This document shows, piece by piece, positions 34,274-43,022 of a stretch of DNA of 64,000 nucleotides (its first letter is position 1; each line of letters opens with the position of its first letter). Source of the stretch: Asticcacaulis taihuensis (lineage in GTDB: Bacteria > Pseudomonadota > Alphaproteobacteria > Caulobacterales > Caulobacteraceae); NCBI RefSeq assembly GCF_900100255.1, contig NZ_FMTS01000007.1, positions 56,672 through 120,671 of the forward strand. Reading direction: 5' to 3'. A program made the translations under genes and the position numbers. The notes under the pieces were generated by a model. It was not told where the DNA came from. It ran no database searches and was given only the letters and a program-made list of their open reading frames with translations.

Positions 34274-34783
34274 ATGCCCCTTACTCACCTGACCGCGCCC
34301 CTGCCAGCCCCTCTTCTTGATGCCCTGCACCGGCTGAACGAAGACCACGCCACGGAACTGTCTTCCCTGTCCCGGCAAGGGCTGGAGCGCCTGATCGGCA
34401 CCGCCTTCTTCGCCGCCACGATCGATGATGGCGACGGACTGGTGATCGTCTGCGACCAGGATACGCTCTACGATAGCCCTAACTTCCTGTGGTTCAAGTC
34501 ACGTTATCCACGCTTCGTCTATGTCGATCGCGTGGCGGTGAGCCCCGCCCGGCGCGGCGAGGGCCTGGCGCGGCAGCTTTACGAGGCCGTTTTCGCCGTC
34601 GCCCGCGCCGCCGGCCATGACAATGTCGTCTGCGAGGTCAATTACGATCCCCCCAATCCGGCCTCGGACGCCTTCCATGAAAAGCTGGGCTTTACCGAGG
34701 TCGGCCGGGCGCATCTGGCCGATCGCGGCAAGGGCGTCAGGTATCTGCAGGTCACGGTTCAGCCACCTCTTCCGACAGACTGA
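34274..34783 (+). CDS. GNAT-family N-acetyltransferase
   Basis: Cytoplasmic acetyl-CoA-dependent transferase of 169 residues. The acetyl-CoA site appears as VDRVAVSPARRGEGLARQLYEAVF (motif V-x-x-x-x-R-G-x-G), followed by VCEVNYDPPNPASDAFHEKLGFTEVGR. The ATG at 34274 has a GGAGG ribosome site 6 bases before it; the earlier ATG at 34262 would contain that site in its coding region. The substrate is unknown. It is divergent from the TauE-like gene. Confidence 0.84.
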   Translation: MPLTHLTAPLPAPLLDALHRLNEDHATELSSLSRQGLERLIGTAFFAATIDDGDGLVIVCDQDTLYDSPNFLWFKSRYPRFVYVDRVAVSPARRGEGLARQLYEAVFAVARAAGHDNVVCEVNYDPPNPASDAFHEKLGFTEVGRAHLADRGKGVRYLQVTVQPPLPTD

Positions 34784-35174
34784 CCTAATCTGTGTTAATC
34801 AGAAAGCTTTGCGCCCCAAGGCGGAAAGAGAACTACGTCGGTAGCAGTTGACAAAGAATCGTCCGAAAGCAGCCATTACCGTGGCGACATCGGACAGCCG
34901 TGCCAATATTGACTACGTCAAATCGCGCGAAGGACTACAGAACACGCCCTCGCGCCATGAGCAGTCATCGGAACGTTAAAACTGACTGACTTATTTGTGG
35001 CCGGTAGCGAAATGTCTGGTAGAAGAATCTTCAGAAAGCGACAAGAACAAATACGCGCCGCTTGTGCCGGTTAAGGCAGAACGGCCTATGCTATTTTGTT
35101 GGAGTCGTTGCCGTTGATAAATCACTGTGCATCCCTTACTGAGGGACAGCTTCGTACATCGGAAGGTATCGAAC
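34784..35174. other. Non-coding flank upstream of the methylase-like gene
   Basis: About 390 bases with no credible gene and lower GC than the surroundings. Seen in it: TAATCTGTGTTAAT (34785-34798), related to the palindrome at 33241; and GTCCGAAAGCAGCCATT (from about 34862), which is similar, inverted, to AACGGCAGCTTTTGGCA (from about 37618) on the other side of the methylase gene. This could be the left edge of an acquired segment. Confidence 0.45.
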
Positions 35175-37547
35175 GTGGGGCTTTACGCCGATTTGCAGAA
35201 GTCCAAGAGCGAAGAAGACGTCAAGGACGCCTACATTAAAGCTCTCGGACTGAAGAGCTACTCCAAGAATATCATCGATATCCAGACCAAAGAGGTTTGG
35301 TTTGAGGCGAAGGCCAACGATTCTTGGACCTTCTATGAAATGTTCACTCAGTTGCTTCACTATGTGCAGGTGGCGCTGAACAAGGGCGAGCACGTTCCAG
35401 CGCTACTGTGCGTTATGGACACAGGTAAGGCCGCCCTAATGCAGAGCAGCCACGTCATCCCGTTCTTGGCCAAGAAGACCATCAAGTGGGGCAAGTCCGC
35501 CTCAGCGGTGCCAAAGGAGGCCGTGGACGCGATCTCGATACACATCGGCACCCACTTCGTTGCCTTCAATATCGAAAATGATGCCGCAGAGTTCGTCACG
35601 ACAGTAAAGGACGCGATCGCGTCCGGCGCAATCATCCGTACTCAGATCACTCCGGACAACCTCAAACAAGTGTTCGACAAGTGGGTGGAGATGGTCGGCC
35701 AGGAGATCGAGGATGTCGAGGAGGACAGCTTTAACCTTCTCTTCTTCGCCGACATCATGAACGACGGCACCGTTTCGACGCACAAGGATCTGACCGCCAA
35801 GCTGCTCTTCATGGACGGTGATCCGGTGTTCGACCTACACGGCAAGCTGCATGCCTTACGCAACGTGGAAGGCTACCGGCGCTTCTGGTCGATTTACCAC
35901 CGGCCTCCCAAGAAGGACTATCGGAACGACATCCTCGAGCGCAGAGACAGCCTGATCCCGGTTGTGGAGCGTGTCTTTAAGGGGGCTTTCTACACCCCGC
36001 TGCATGTCGTCGACAAAGCCTATGACCACTTGGCCTTTGTGCTGGGGAAGAACTGGCAGAAGAAGTACAAGGTCTGGGACATGTGCTGCGGAGTGGGAAA
36101 CCTTGAGGTCAAGCACTCTAACCACCGCAACCTTTTCATGTCGACCCTCGACCAGTCCGATGTCGACGTCATGAAGGCCACCAAGACCTGCGTGGCCGCT
36201 CACCGGTTCCAGTACGACTACCTCAACGACGACGTCACCGAAGATGGCAAGATCGACTATAGCCTCACGGACAAGCTCCCGCAGGAGCTCCGCGACGCCA
36301 TTGCCGCCAAGGAGAAGATCGTCGTCCTAATCAACCCTCCATATGCTGAGGCCATGAATGCCGGTACGGGGGTAGCGACCACGGTGGTGGGGCGTGCTTT
36401 TGGCGGTGACGTTGGTTTCGCGCGCCGAGAACTGTTCATCCAGTTCCTACTGCGTATCCAAGCCGAGCTCCCCAATGCAATCGTGGCCATGTTCTCGAAG
36501 CTCAAGTACGTCAACGCTCCCAACTTCGACGACTTCCGTGACGAATGGAATGCTCAATATTTGGGTGGCTTCGTTGTCCCCAGCCGTGCTTTCGATGGGT
36601 TGAAGGGCGAATTTCCCATCGGTTTTCTGGTGTGGGACACAGCCAAGAAGCGCAAGGAGCCATTCGAGATCGAAGCTGAGGTGCTGAACAAGCATGCCCA
36701 ACCGATCGGGGCAAAACGGTTCTACGACGTCCCCAAAGACAGGTTGCTCAACGCCTGGATCAAGCGCACCAAGCCGAACTCGACACCAGCGTTGCCCCTC
36801 ACAAACGCGCTGGAGCCGACCACACGCACTGGCGATGTACGCGGTACACGCTGGGCAGAGGGCGCGATTGGCGGCATGATCAGCAATGGTTCTGACCTTC
36901 AGCATGCAGGTAACACCGTGCTATTTTCCTCGGGTTACGCCAGTGCTGGAGGTTTCCTAGTGACCGAAGAAAACCTCTGGCAATCTGCGGTTGTTTTTAC
37001 AGCCAAACGTATCATCCGCCAAACTTGGCTCAATGATCGCGACCAGTTCCTTATCCCTTCGCAGGACATCCCCAAAGAGATGGCGAACGATTGCCTGGTC
37101 TGGATGCTCTTCAACAACAGAAACCTTTCTGCTGGTGCCGATGGCCTCATGTGGCAGGGAAAGAGCTGGTCACTGGTGAACCATTTTATCCCTTACACCG
37201 AGGACCAAGTGGGGGCTCTAAGCCGCTTCGAATCTGACTTCATGTCCAGCCATCTCGCGACCCTAAAGCTCTCAAAGGAAGCCAAAAAGGTTCTAGCTGA
37301 TGGGCGAAAGGTGTGGGCGGCGTACTTCAAAGCCGTCGAGAAGAAGCAAATCGCGAAGAGTATTCGCGACGAGTTCAAGCTCAACAGAGCCGACGTTGGC
37401 TGGTACCAGATCCGCAACACGCTCGAGGCGTTGGTCGGCCAAGGCATAGTAGTTTCTGCGCGCCCACGTGACATCGACTCGTCTTATCGTGCTCTGTCCG
37501 AGAAGATTGAGCCGGAGATCTATGCGAAAGGCATCCTCAAGGCTTAG
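35175..37547 (+). CDS. Solitary restriction-modification-like N6-adenine DNA methylase
   Basis: A 790-residue protein resembling type IIG/Eco57I-type enzymes. Residues about 30-60 carry IIDIQTKEVWFEAKAND, a possible PD-(D/E)xK nuclease core with ExK as E-A-K. GAFYTPLHVVDKAYDHL precedes the AdoMet motif VWDMCCGVGNLE, and the catalytic motif IV is INPPYAEA. The C-terminal about 250 residues may recognise DNA and include helical repeats. GTG 35175 has GGAAGG 8 bases upstream; an earlier GTG at 35127 is open but has no ribosome site. There is no HsdS, HsdR or separate nuclease gene beside it. Base use and flanks look foreign. It may be a restriction enzyme, an orphan methylase or part of a defence locus. 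Nuclease activity is inferred only. Confidence 0.72.
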   Translation: MGLYADLQKSKSEEDVKDAYIKALGLKSYSKNIIDIQTKEVWFEAKANDSWTFYEMFTQLLHYVQVALNKGEHVPALLCVMDTGKAALMQSSHVIPFLAKKTIKWGKSASAVPKEAVDAISIHIGTHFVAFNIENDAAEFVTTVKDAIASGAIIRTQITPDNLKQVFDKWVEMVGQEIEDVEEDSFNLLFFADIMNDGTVSTHKDLTAKLLFMDGDPVFDLHGKLHALRNVEGYRRFWSIYHRPPKKDYRNDILERRDSLIPVVERVFKGAFYTPLHVVDKAYDHLAFVLGKNWQKKYKVWDMCCGVGNLEVKHSNHRNLFMSTLDQSDVDVMKATKTCVAAHRFQYDYLNDDVTEDGKIDYSLTDKLPQELRDAIAAKEKIVVLINPPYAEAMNAGTGVATTVVGRAFGGDVGFARRELFIQFLLRIQAELPNAIVAMFSKLKYVNAPNFDDFRDEWNAQYLGGFVVPSRAFDGLKGEFPIGFLVWDTAKKRKEPFEIEAEVLNKHAQPIGAKRFYDVPKDRLLNAWIKRTKPNSTPALPLTNALEPTTRTGDVRGTRWAEGAIGGMISNGSDLQHAGNTVLFSSGYASAGGFLVTEENLWQSAVVFTAKRIIRQTWLNDRDQFLIPSQDIPKEMANDCLVWMLFNNRNLSAGADGLMWQGKSWSLVNHFIPYTEDQVGALSRFESDFMSSHLATLKLSKEAKKVLADGRKVWAAYFKAVEKKQIAKSIRDEFKLNRADVGWYQIRNTLEALVGQGIVVSARPRDIDSSYRALSEKIEPEIYAKGILKA

Positions 37548-37797
37548 AGGCCTCATTCATCGTCCGCCAGCTCGACACTGTCGTGGCCCCAGGAGCCGAC
37601 TAACGTGTAAGCCGTTGAACGGCAGCTTTTGGCAGTTTACCCGAGGGATGAACGGCAAAACGAGTTCGACAATTGCCGTTGTTCAGATAGTGTGCACAAA
37701 GCGGAAGCTTGTTCGCGAGTGGCTATGTCGCCTTTGGGCCAAACGCGGATATAACGCAGCCTGTACCGCTGGCGTCCCCGATAATGCCCGACAACAC

Positions 37798-40569
37798 CTA
37801 AGCCACCTGCCCCTGCTCGATCTTGCGGCGCAGTTCCTCGGGCCGGAAGGGCTTGGGGATGTAGTCGTCCATACCGACGGCCAGGCAGCGCTCGCGGTCG
37901 CCGGCCAGGGCGTGGGCGGTCATGCCGATAATGCGCACACGCGGGCGCCCCTCGGCCTCTTCCCATTCGCGGATGCGGCGGGTGGCGTCCAGACCGTTCA
38001 TGCCGTGCATCTGAACATCCATAAGCACGGCCACGTAGGCGCGTTTCTTTACAGCCTCGAAGGCTTCCATGCCGTTATTGGCGACATCGACATAGTAGCC
38101 GAAATCTTCCAGGAAGGTGGTGGCGACCAGGATATTCGGCTCGTAATCCTCCACCAGCAGGACATGGGGCCGGACATGGGCCTCGACTGTATTGTCAACA
38201 ATGGCGTGGATCGAATATTCCGTCCGGTTCACCTGGTCACTGGTGGCGATCTTCAGCGGAATGCAGACCTCGAAGACCGAACCCTCGCCCACCTCGCTCC
38301 TGACCGAGATGCTGCCGCCCATGATTTCGGTCAGGGTCTTGGTGATGGCCAGCCCCAGGCCGGTGCCGCCATATTTGCGGTTGATGCTGGTATCGGCCTG
38401 AACGAACTTCTGGAAGATGGTTTCCATCTTTTCCGGTGCGATGCCGATGCCGCTGTCAGTGACGGAAATGCAGACCATTTCACTGTCCGGCAGGTCCGAT
38501 GGATGGCAGGTGATGCCGACATGGACGCCGCCCTTTTCGGTGAACTTGATGGCGTTGCTGCACAGGTTGACGATAATCTGGCGCAGGCGCGTCGGGTCGC
38601 CGATGAACATGCGCTCCTCGACGCATTCGCCATCGCCGGTGAAGGTCAGGCCCTTGTCGCGCACCGACACGGCCATCATGCTGGCCACCTCCTGCATCAG
38701 CCGGGTCAGGCTGAAAGGAATATGCTCCAGCTCGACCGTTCGCGCCTCGATTTTCGCAATATCCAGCAGGTCATTGATCAGGGCCAGCAGGCTGTCGGCA
38801 CTGTTGGACAGGGTACGGATATATTCCGTCTGGCGCGGCGTCAGGGGCTGGCTTTTGGACAGGATGGTCGAAAGACCGATGATGGCATTCATCGGCGTGC
38901 GTATCTCGTGGCTCATATTGGCCAGGAATTCCGTCTTGGCGATATTGGCGGCCTCGGCGGCATTGCGCGCTTCCAGCAGGGCTTCCTGGGCCTGCTGCTG
39001 GGCGGTCATGTCGCGCGCGATCTTGATAAACCCCCTGACGCGGCCCTCCTCATCATACATCGCCGCCATGGTGCCCGACGCATAAAAGCGATCGCCGCTC
39101 TGGCGCAGATGCCAGCGCTCATCGGAGGCACGGGTATTGGTGGCGGCCATGGCCAGTTCGGTGCGCGGCGCGCCATGCGCGCGGTCTTCTGGCGTGAAGA
39201 TGACCTCGATATGGTTGCCCATCACGTCCTGCGGCTTGTAGCCGAAGATCTTCTGCGCCCCGGAATTCCACAGCATGATGCGTCCGGCCTCATCGAGCGA
39301 GATGATGGCGTAATCCTGCACGCTTTCCAGCATCAGGTTGAGGTATGCCTGGCTTTCCTTCAGCCGCAGGTCGGCCATCTTGCGGGCGGTGATGTCCTGC
39401 ACCATGCCGACCATGTGTGACGGGCGACCATCGCCATCGCGGATGAACTCTGCCCGGCGGTATATCCAGCGCACCTCGCCATCGGGCCGGCGGATGCGGT
39501 ATTCGGTTTCAGAAGGCGTTGTGCCTTCGGCGCGGTCATTCTCTGTCGACTGCGCCCCGGCGTCTTCCGGCAGGACCAGATCGGCGACCGCCCTCAGCGA
39601 TACCACCGGGGCGGGGTCGAGACCGAAAATGGTGCAGAATTCTTCCGAAACCGTCAGGTCGTCGGCGCCGGCCGCAACCGCGAACACGCCGATTCCGCCG
39701 ACCTTCTGCGCCATCCTGAGCTGGTGGTGGCTTTCGTCGAGCGCCAGTTGGGTGCGACGGCGGTCATCTATATCGATGACAATGCCCGACTGGTTGATCG
39801 CCTGCCCGTTACCATCCAGCACCGCCTTGCCGGTGGCATTGACCCAGCGCCAGCCGTCACCTTTGCGAACGCGATAATCGATGACGCACGCTTCACCCGT
39901 CGCCATCGTTTTTTCAACGGCCACGATCAGTCCGGGCAGATCATCGGGGTGAACGGCTGCGCCTATGGCTTCAAAAGGTACGCCCTCGGCCATTGCGGCC
40001 GGATCGACGCCGAAGGTGCGGGCAAAGCCTTCATCGCCGGTCACCTTTTGCCGCGGCACATCCCAGAACCAGGTACCTAGCACGGCGCCGGAAGCGAGCG
40101 CCAGCCTGAGGCGGTCGGACGTGGAATCGGCCACCTTCTGCATCGCCGCCAGGCTTTGCGCCTGCGCCACGCGCTCGCTGATATCGACAAAGGTGCAGAT
40201 CACGCCGGTGACGTCCCCGTCCCTTTTCAGCGGCTGGACGCGGTATTCGACCGGGAAGGAGGTGCCATCCTGGCGGAAGAAGGCGTCATTGGGCACATGG
40301 CAGGCTTCACCGCTCAAGGAGGCGCGGTAAAGCGGGCAATCGTCCAGGGGATAGAGGCTGCCATCGGCATGATGATGGTGAATGCGGTCATGCACCACGG
40401 TGCCAATGACGGTATCGGTTTCGGAAAAGCCGAACATGCGCAGGAAGGCGGCGTTGCACATGGTAACGCGCCCCTGCCGATCCAGGGTGCAGACGCCTTC
40501 GACGGTCGAATCGAGCACGAGACGGAAAAAATCAGCCTGTTCGCCTGGCGAAAGTTTGCTGAGCGGCAT
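37798..40569 (-). CDS. Hybrid sensor histidine kinase with four PAS domains
   Basis: Cytoplasmic signalling protein of 923 residues; no membrane segment is seen. Four PAS/PAC units lie in the first about 510 residues (markers EGVCTLDRQGRVTMCNAAFLRMFG; GTWFWDVPRQKV; FAVAAGADDLTVSEEFCTIFG; DYAIISLDEAGRIMLWNSGAQKIFGY). A HisKA domain carries the phospho-acceptor His in FLANMSHEIRTPMNAIIG, then an ATPase domain (NLCSNAIKFTEKG, DSGIGI, GTGLGLAI). The C-terminal receiver has VLLVEDYEPN and the acceptor Asp in VLMDVQMHGMNG. ATG 40569 has an AGGGG ribosome site. No partner regulator gene is adjacent, so its output is unknown. Confidence 0.92.
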   Translation of the reverse strand: MPLSKLSPGEQADFFRLVLDSTVEGVCTLDRQGRVTMCNAAFLRMFGFSETDTVIGTVVHDRIHHHHADGSLYPLDDCPLYRASLSGEACHVPNDAFFRQDGTSFPVEYRVQPLKRDGDVTGVICTFVDISERVAQAQSLAAMQKVADSTSDRLRLALASGAVLGTWFWDVPRQKVTGDEGFARTFGVDPAAMAEGVPFEAIGAAVHPDDLPGLIVAVEKTMATGEACVIDYRVRKGDGWRWVNATGKAVLDGNGQAINQSGIVIDIDDRRRTQLALDESHHQLRMAQKVGGIGVFAVAAGADDLTVSEEFCTIFGLDPAPVVSLRAVADLVLPEDAGAQSTENDRAEGTTPSETEYRIRRPDGEVRWIYRRAEFIRDGDGRPSHMVGMVQDITARKMADLRLKESQAYLNLMLESVQDYAIISLDEAGRIMLWNSGAQKIFGYKPQDVMGNHIEVIFTPEDRAHGAPRTELAMAATNTRASDERWHLRQSGDRFYASGTMAAMYDEEGRVRGFIKIARDMTAQQQAQEALLEARNAAEAANIAKTEFLANMSHEIRTPMNAIIGLSTILSKSQPLTPRQTEYIRTLSNSADSLLALINDLLDIAKIEARTVELEHIPFSLTRLMQEVASMMAVSVRDKGLTFTGDGECVEERMFIGDPTRLRQIIVNLCSNAIKFTEKGGVHVGITCHPSDLPDSEMVCISVTDSGIGIAPEKMETIFQKFVQADTSINRKYGGTGLGLAITKTLTEIMGGSISVRSEVGEGSVFEVCIPLKIATSDQVNRTEYSIHAIVDNTVEAHVRPHVLLVEDYEPNILVATTFLEDFGYYVDVANNGMEAFEAVKKRAYVAVLMDVQMHGMNGLDATRRIREWEEAEGRPRVRIIGMTAHALAGDRERCLAVGMDDYIPKPFRPEELRRKIEQGQVA

Positions 40570-40672
40570 ATGCCCCTGAACCCCACTGAGAACTCCGCAG
40601 GCGCCCCCCTGCGTTGTCACAAATCATGACAGTTTGCCATAAAGGATCAATGTGGATCGTGTCTGTTCGATG

Positions 40673-40799
40673 ACTTATGGGGTTTGGGGCCTGCGGCCCC
40701 AAGTCTTCACTCTTTCAAAGAAAAACCCGGCCCCAAAAGGCCGGGTTTTTCTTTGAATAAGGCAAGGTTATGGGGCCGCAGGCCCCAAACCCCATAAGT
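40673..40799. repeat. 29-bp inverted repeat enclosing a terminator
   Basis: The arms 40673-40701 and 40771-40799 pair perfectly (left arm begins ACTTATGGGGTTTGGGGC). The right arm ends in the rpoD stop codon. Each arm also contains GGGGCC-TGC-GGCCCC-type internal symmetry. The 69-base centre holds the terminator at 40714-40757, so the structure is a hairpin within a hairpin. Confidence 0.9.
40714..40757. terminator. rpoD terminator
   Basis: A 19-bp perfect stem (40714-40732 / 40739-40757) around a 6-base loop CCAAAA, with core AACCCGGCC / GGCCGGGTT and A and T runs on both sides. It ends the rpoD transcript. The kinase gene downstream lies on the same strand and so starts anew after it. Confidence 0.95.
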
Positions 40800-42910
40800 T
40801 ACGAATCCAGGAACGACCGCAGCTTCCGTGACCGCGACGGGTGCTTGAGCTTACGCAGCGCCTTGGCCTCGATCTGACGGATACGTTCGCGGGTGACCGA
40901 GAACTGCTGGCCGACCTCTTCCAGAGTGTGGTCGGTGTTCATGCCAATGCCGAAACGCATCCGCAGAACCCGTTCTTCACGCGGGGTCAGCGAGGCCAGA
41001 ACCCGCGTGGTGGTTTCGCGCAGGTTGGACTGGATAGCGGCATCGATCGGCAGGACGGCGTTCTTGTCCTCGATGAAGTCGCCGAGGTGCGAGTCTTCTT
41101 CGTCGCCGATCGGCGTTTCCAGCGAGATCGGTTCCTTGGCGATCTTCAGCACCTTGCGGACCTTTTCCAGCGGCATGGCCAGCTTTTCAGCCAGTTCTTC
41201 CGGTGTCGGTTCGCGGCCGATCTCATGCAGCATCTGGCGCGAGGTGCGGACGATCTTGTTGATCGTCTCGATCATATGGACCGGGATGCGGATGGTGCGG
41301 GCCTGGTCCGCGATCGAGCGCGTGATCGCCTGACGGATCCACCAGGTGGCGTAGGTCGAGAACTTGTAGCCGCGGCGGTATTCGAACTTGTCGACCGCCT
41401 TCATCAGGCCGATATTGCCTTCCTGGATCAGGTCGAGGAACTGCAAACCGCGGTTGGTGTACTTTTTGGCGATCGAAATGACGAGGCGCAGATTGGCCTC
41501 GACCATTTCGGTCTTGGCCTGGCGAGCTTCGCGCTCGCCCTTCTGCACCGTGCCGACAATGCGACGGAAATCATCGACCGCCACGCCCATATCGGTGGCC
41601 AGTTGCGTGACCTCGCCGCGAATGCGGTTGATCGCAGGGCCGTCATTATCGATGAACTTCTGCCAGCGGATACCCATGTCGCGCACCTTGTCGCCCCAGG
41701 CGGGATCGAGTTCGCGCGTATAGTAGGCGGTGAGGAATTCCGTGCGTGAAATGCCGTAACTATCGGCCAGGCGCAGCAGGCGGCCTTCCAGCCCCATCAG
41801 CTTCTTGTTGATGGTGTAAAGCTGCTCGACCAGGGCTTCGATCCGCTGGTTGTTGAGCTTGAGCGTCTTGAGGTGGCGGGTGATCGTCGCCGTAACCTCG
41901 TCATAGGCCGCGCGATCCGCCGGATCGAGGGGCAGGCCCTCCAGCTTGGCGGTCAGCATCTTTTCCTGGGTGTGACGATAGGTTTCGAACTCGCCGGCAA
42001 TGGCGTCGAGCGTCGCCATCACGCCTTCGCGCAGTTCCGATTCCATGGCCGAAACCGACGGGCCGGCGCCATCGTCGAAATCGTCCTCTTCCTCTTCCTC
42101 GGGCTCAGGCTTCTTTTCTTCCTCGTCCATCGGGACGTAATCGTCGTCGTCGTCCTCGTCACCGGAGGCACGCTTTTTCGGCTCGACCACCTTTTCGGAG
42201 ACGGCCTTCGATTCCGGCTTCGGCTCCGGCTTGACCGGCTCCGGATCGGGAATCTTGATGACCGGCGGCACGAAGCGCTGCGGGCGCGGTCCGGGCTGGA
42301 TCACTTCCTCGATTTCCTCACCGTCTTCGCCGAGCGCGCCGGGCGGCGGACCTTCCTGCGGGCCACCGCCATAGGTGCCTTCCAGGTCGATGATTTCACG
42401 CAGCAGGATGCGGCCGGACCCCAGTTCCTCGCGCCAGATCATGATGGCTTCAAAGGTCAGCGCCGATTCGCACAGGCCGCGGATCATGGTGTCGCGGCCG
42501 GCCTCGATGCGCTTGGCGATGGCGATTTCGCCTTCGCGGCTCAGAAGCTCGACCGAGCCCATTTCGCGCAGATACATGCGCACCGGGTCATCGGTACGAT
42601 CATAGTTCGAGGTCTTGGTGGTTTCCACCACCGCGCCGGCTTCCTCGCGGACGACGACCTCGCCGCCCTCGGACGCCTCTTCCTCGGACTCGATGACATT
42701 CACGCCCATCTCGGTGAGCATCGCCAGGGTGTCTTCGATCTGCTCGGAGGTGAATTCTTCCGACGGCAGCACCTTGTTCAGCTCGTCCATGGTAACGTAG
42801 CCGCGCGCCTTGGCCGCCTTGATGAATTTCTTGACCGCGGAATCGGTCAGGTCGAGCAAGGGACCGTCGGACGAAGCCTCATTTTCAGGTTTTTCTGTCG
42901 CCGTGCTCAT
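40799..42910 (-). CDS. rpoD: RNA polymerase primary sigma factor (sigma-70/73)
   Basis: Housekeeping sigma factor of 703 residues. Region 1.1 is followed by region 1.2 ([27 protein letters not shown]), a long acidic spacer (about residues 180-290, rich in Glu, Asp and Pro), region 2 ([61 protein letters not shown]), region 3 ([13 protein letters not shown]) and region 4 ([43 protein letters not shown]). It directs transcription of most genes. A five-codon leader frame with a good ribosome site overlaps its start. dnaG lies upstream on the same strand. Confidence 0.97.
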   Translation of the reverse strand: MSTATEKPENEASSDGPLLDLTDSAVKKFIKAAKARGYVTMDELNKVLPSEEFTSEQIEDTLAMLTEMGVNVIESEEEASEGGEVVVREEAGAVVETTKTSNYDRTDDPVRMYLREMGSVELLSREGEIAIAKRIEAGRDTMIRGLCESALTFEAIMIWREELGSGRILLREIIDLEGTYGGGPQEGPPPGALGEDGEEIEEVIQPGPRPQRFVPPVIKIPDPEPVKPEPKPESKAVSEKVVEPKKRASGDEDDDDDYVPMDEEEKKPEPEEEEEDDFDDGAGPSVSAMESELREGVMATLDAIAGEFETYRHTQEKMLTAKLEGLPLDPADRAAYDEVTATITRHLKTLKLNNQRIEALVEQLYTINKKLMGLEGRLLRLADSYGISRTEFLTAYYTRELDPAWGDKVRDMGIRWQKFIDNDGPAINRIRGEVTQLATDMGVAVDDFRRIVGTVQKGEREARQAKTEMVEANLRLVISIAKKYTNRGLQFLDLIQEGNIGLMKAVDKFEYRRGYKFSTYATWWIRQAITRSIADQARTIRIPVHMIETINKIVRTSRQMLHEIGREPTPEELAEKLAMPLEKVRKVLKIAKEPISLETPIGDEEDSHLGDFIEDKNAVLPIDAAIQSNLRETTTRVLASLTPREERVLRMRFGIGMNTDHTLEEVGQQFSVTRERIRQIEAKALRKLKHPSRSRKLRSFLDS

Positions 42911-42924
42911 TTTGTCACACTCAT
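42907..42924 (-). CDS. Five-codon leader ORF overlapping the rpoD start
   Basis: ATG AGT GTG ACA AAA TGA (MSVTK) runs from 42924 to 42907. Its stop overlaps the rpoD ATG (42910) as ATGA. GGAG at 42934-42931 is placed 6 bases before the leader ATG, whereas rpoD itself has no comparable site at the right distance. This suggests translational coupling. It may simply be chance. Confidence 0.4.
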
Positions 42925-43022
42925 ATGGGTCTCCGCAACGTGCCTGAAAATTCAGGAGCCGCTCATGTGTCTTATTGAAAACAGTCTGAACGAAAGCTTA
43001 ACCACATGACTTGTCATGCTTT

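Noticed and set aside
37468-39420. 650-codon plus-strand open frame
   Set aside because: Antisense to the histidine kinase; no domain, low-complexity residues.
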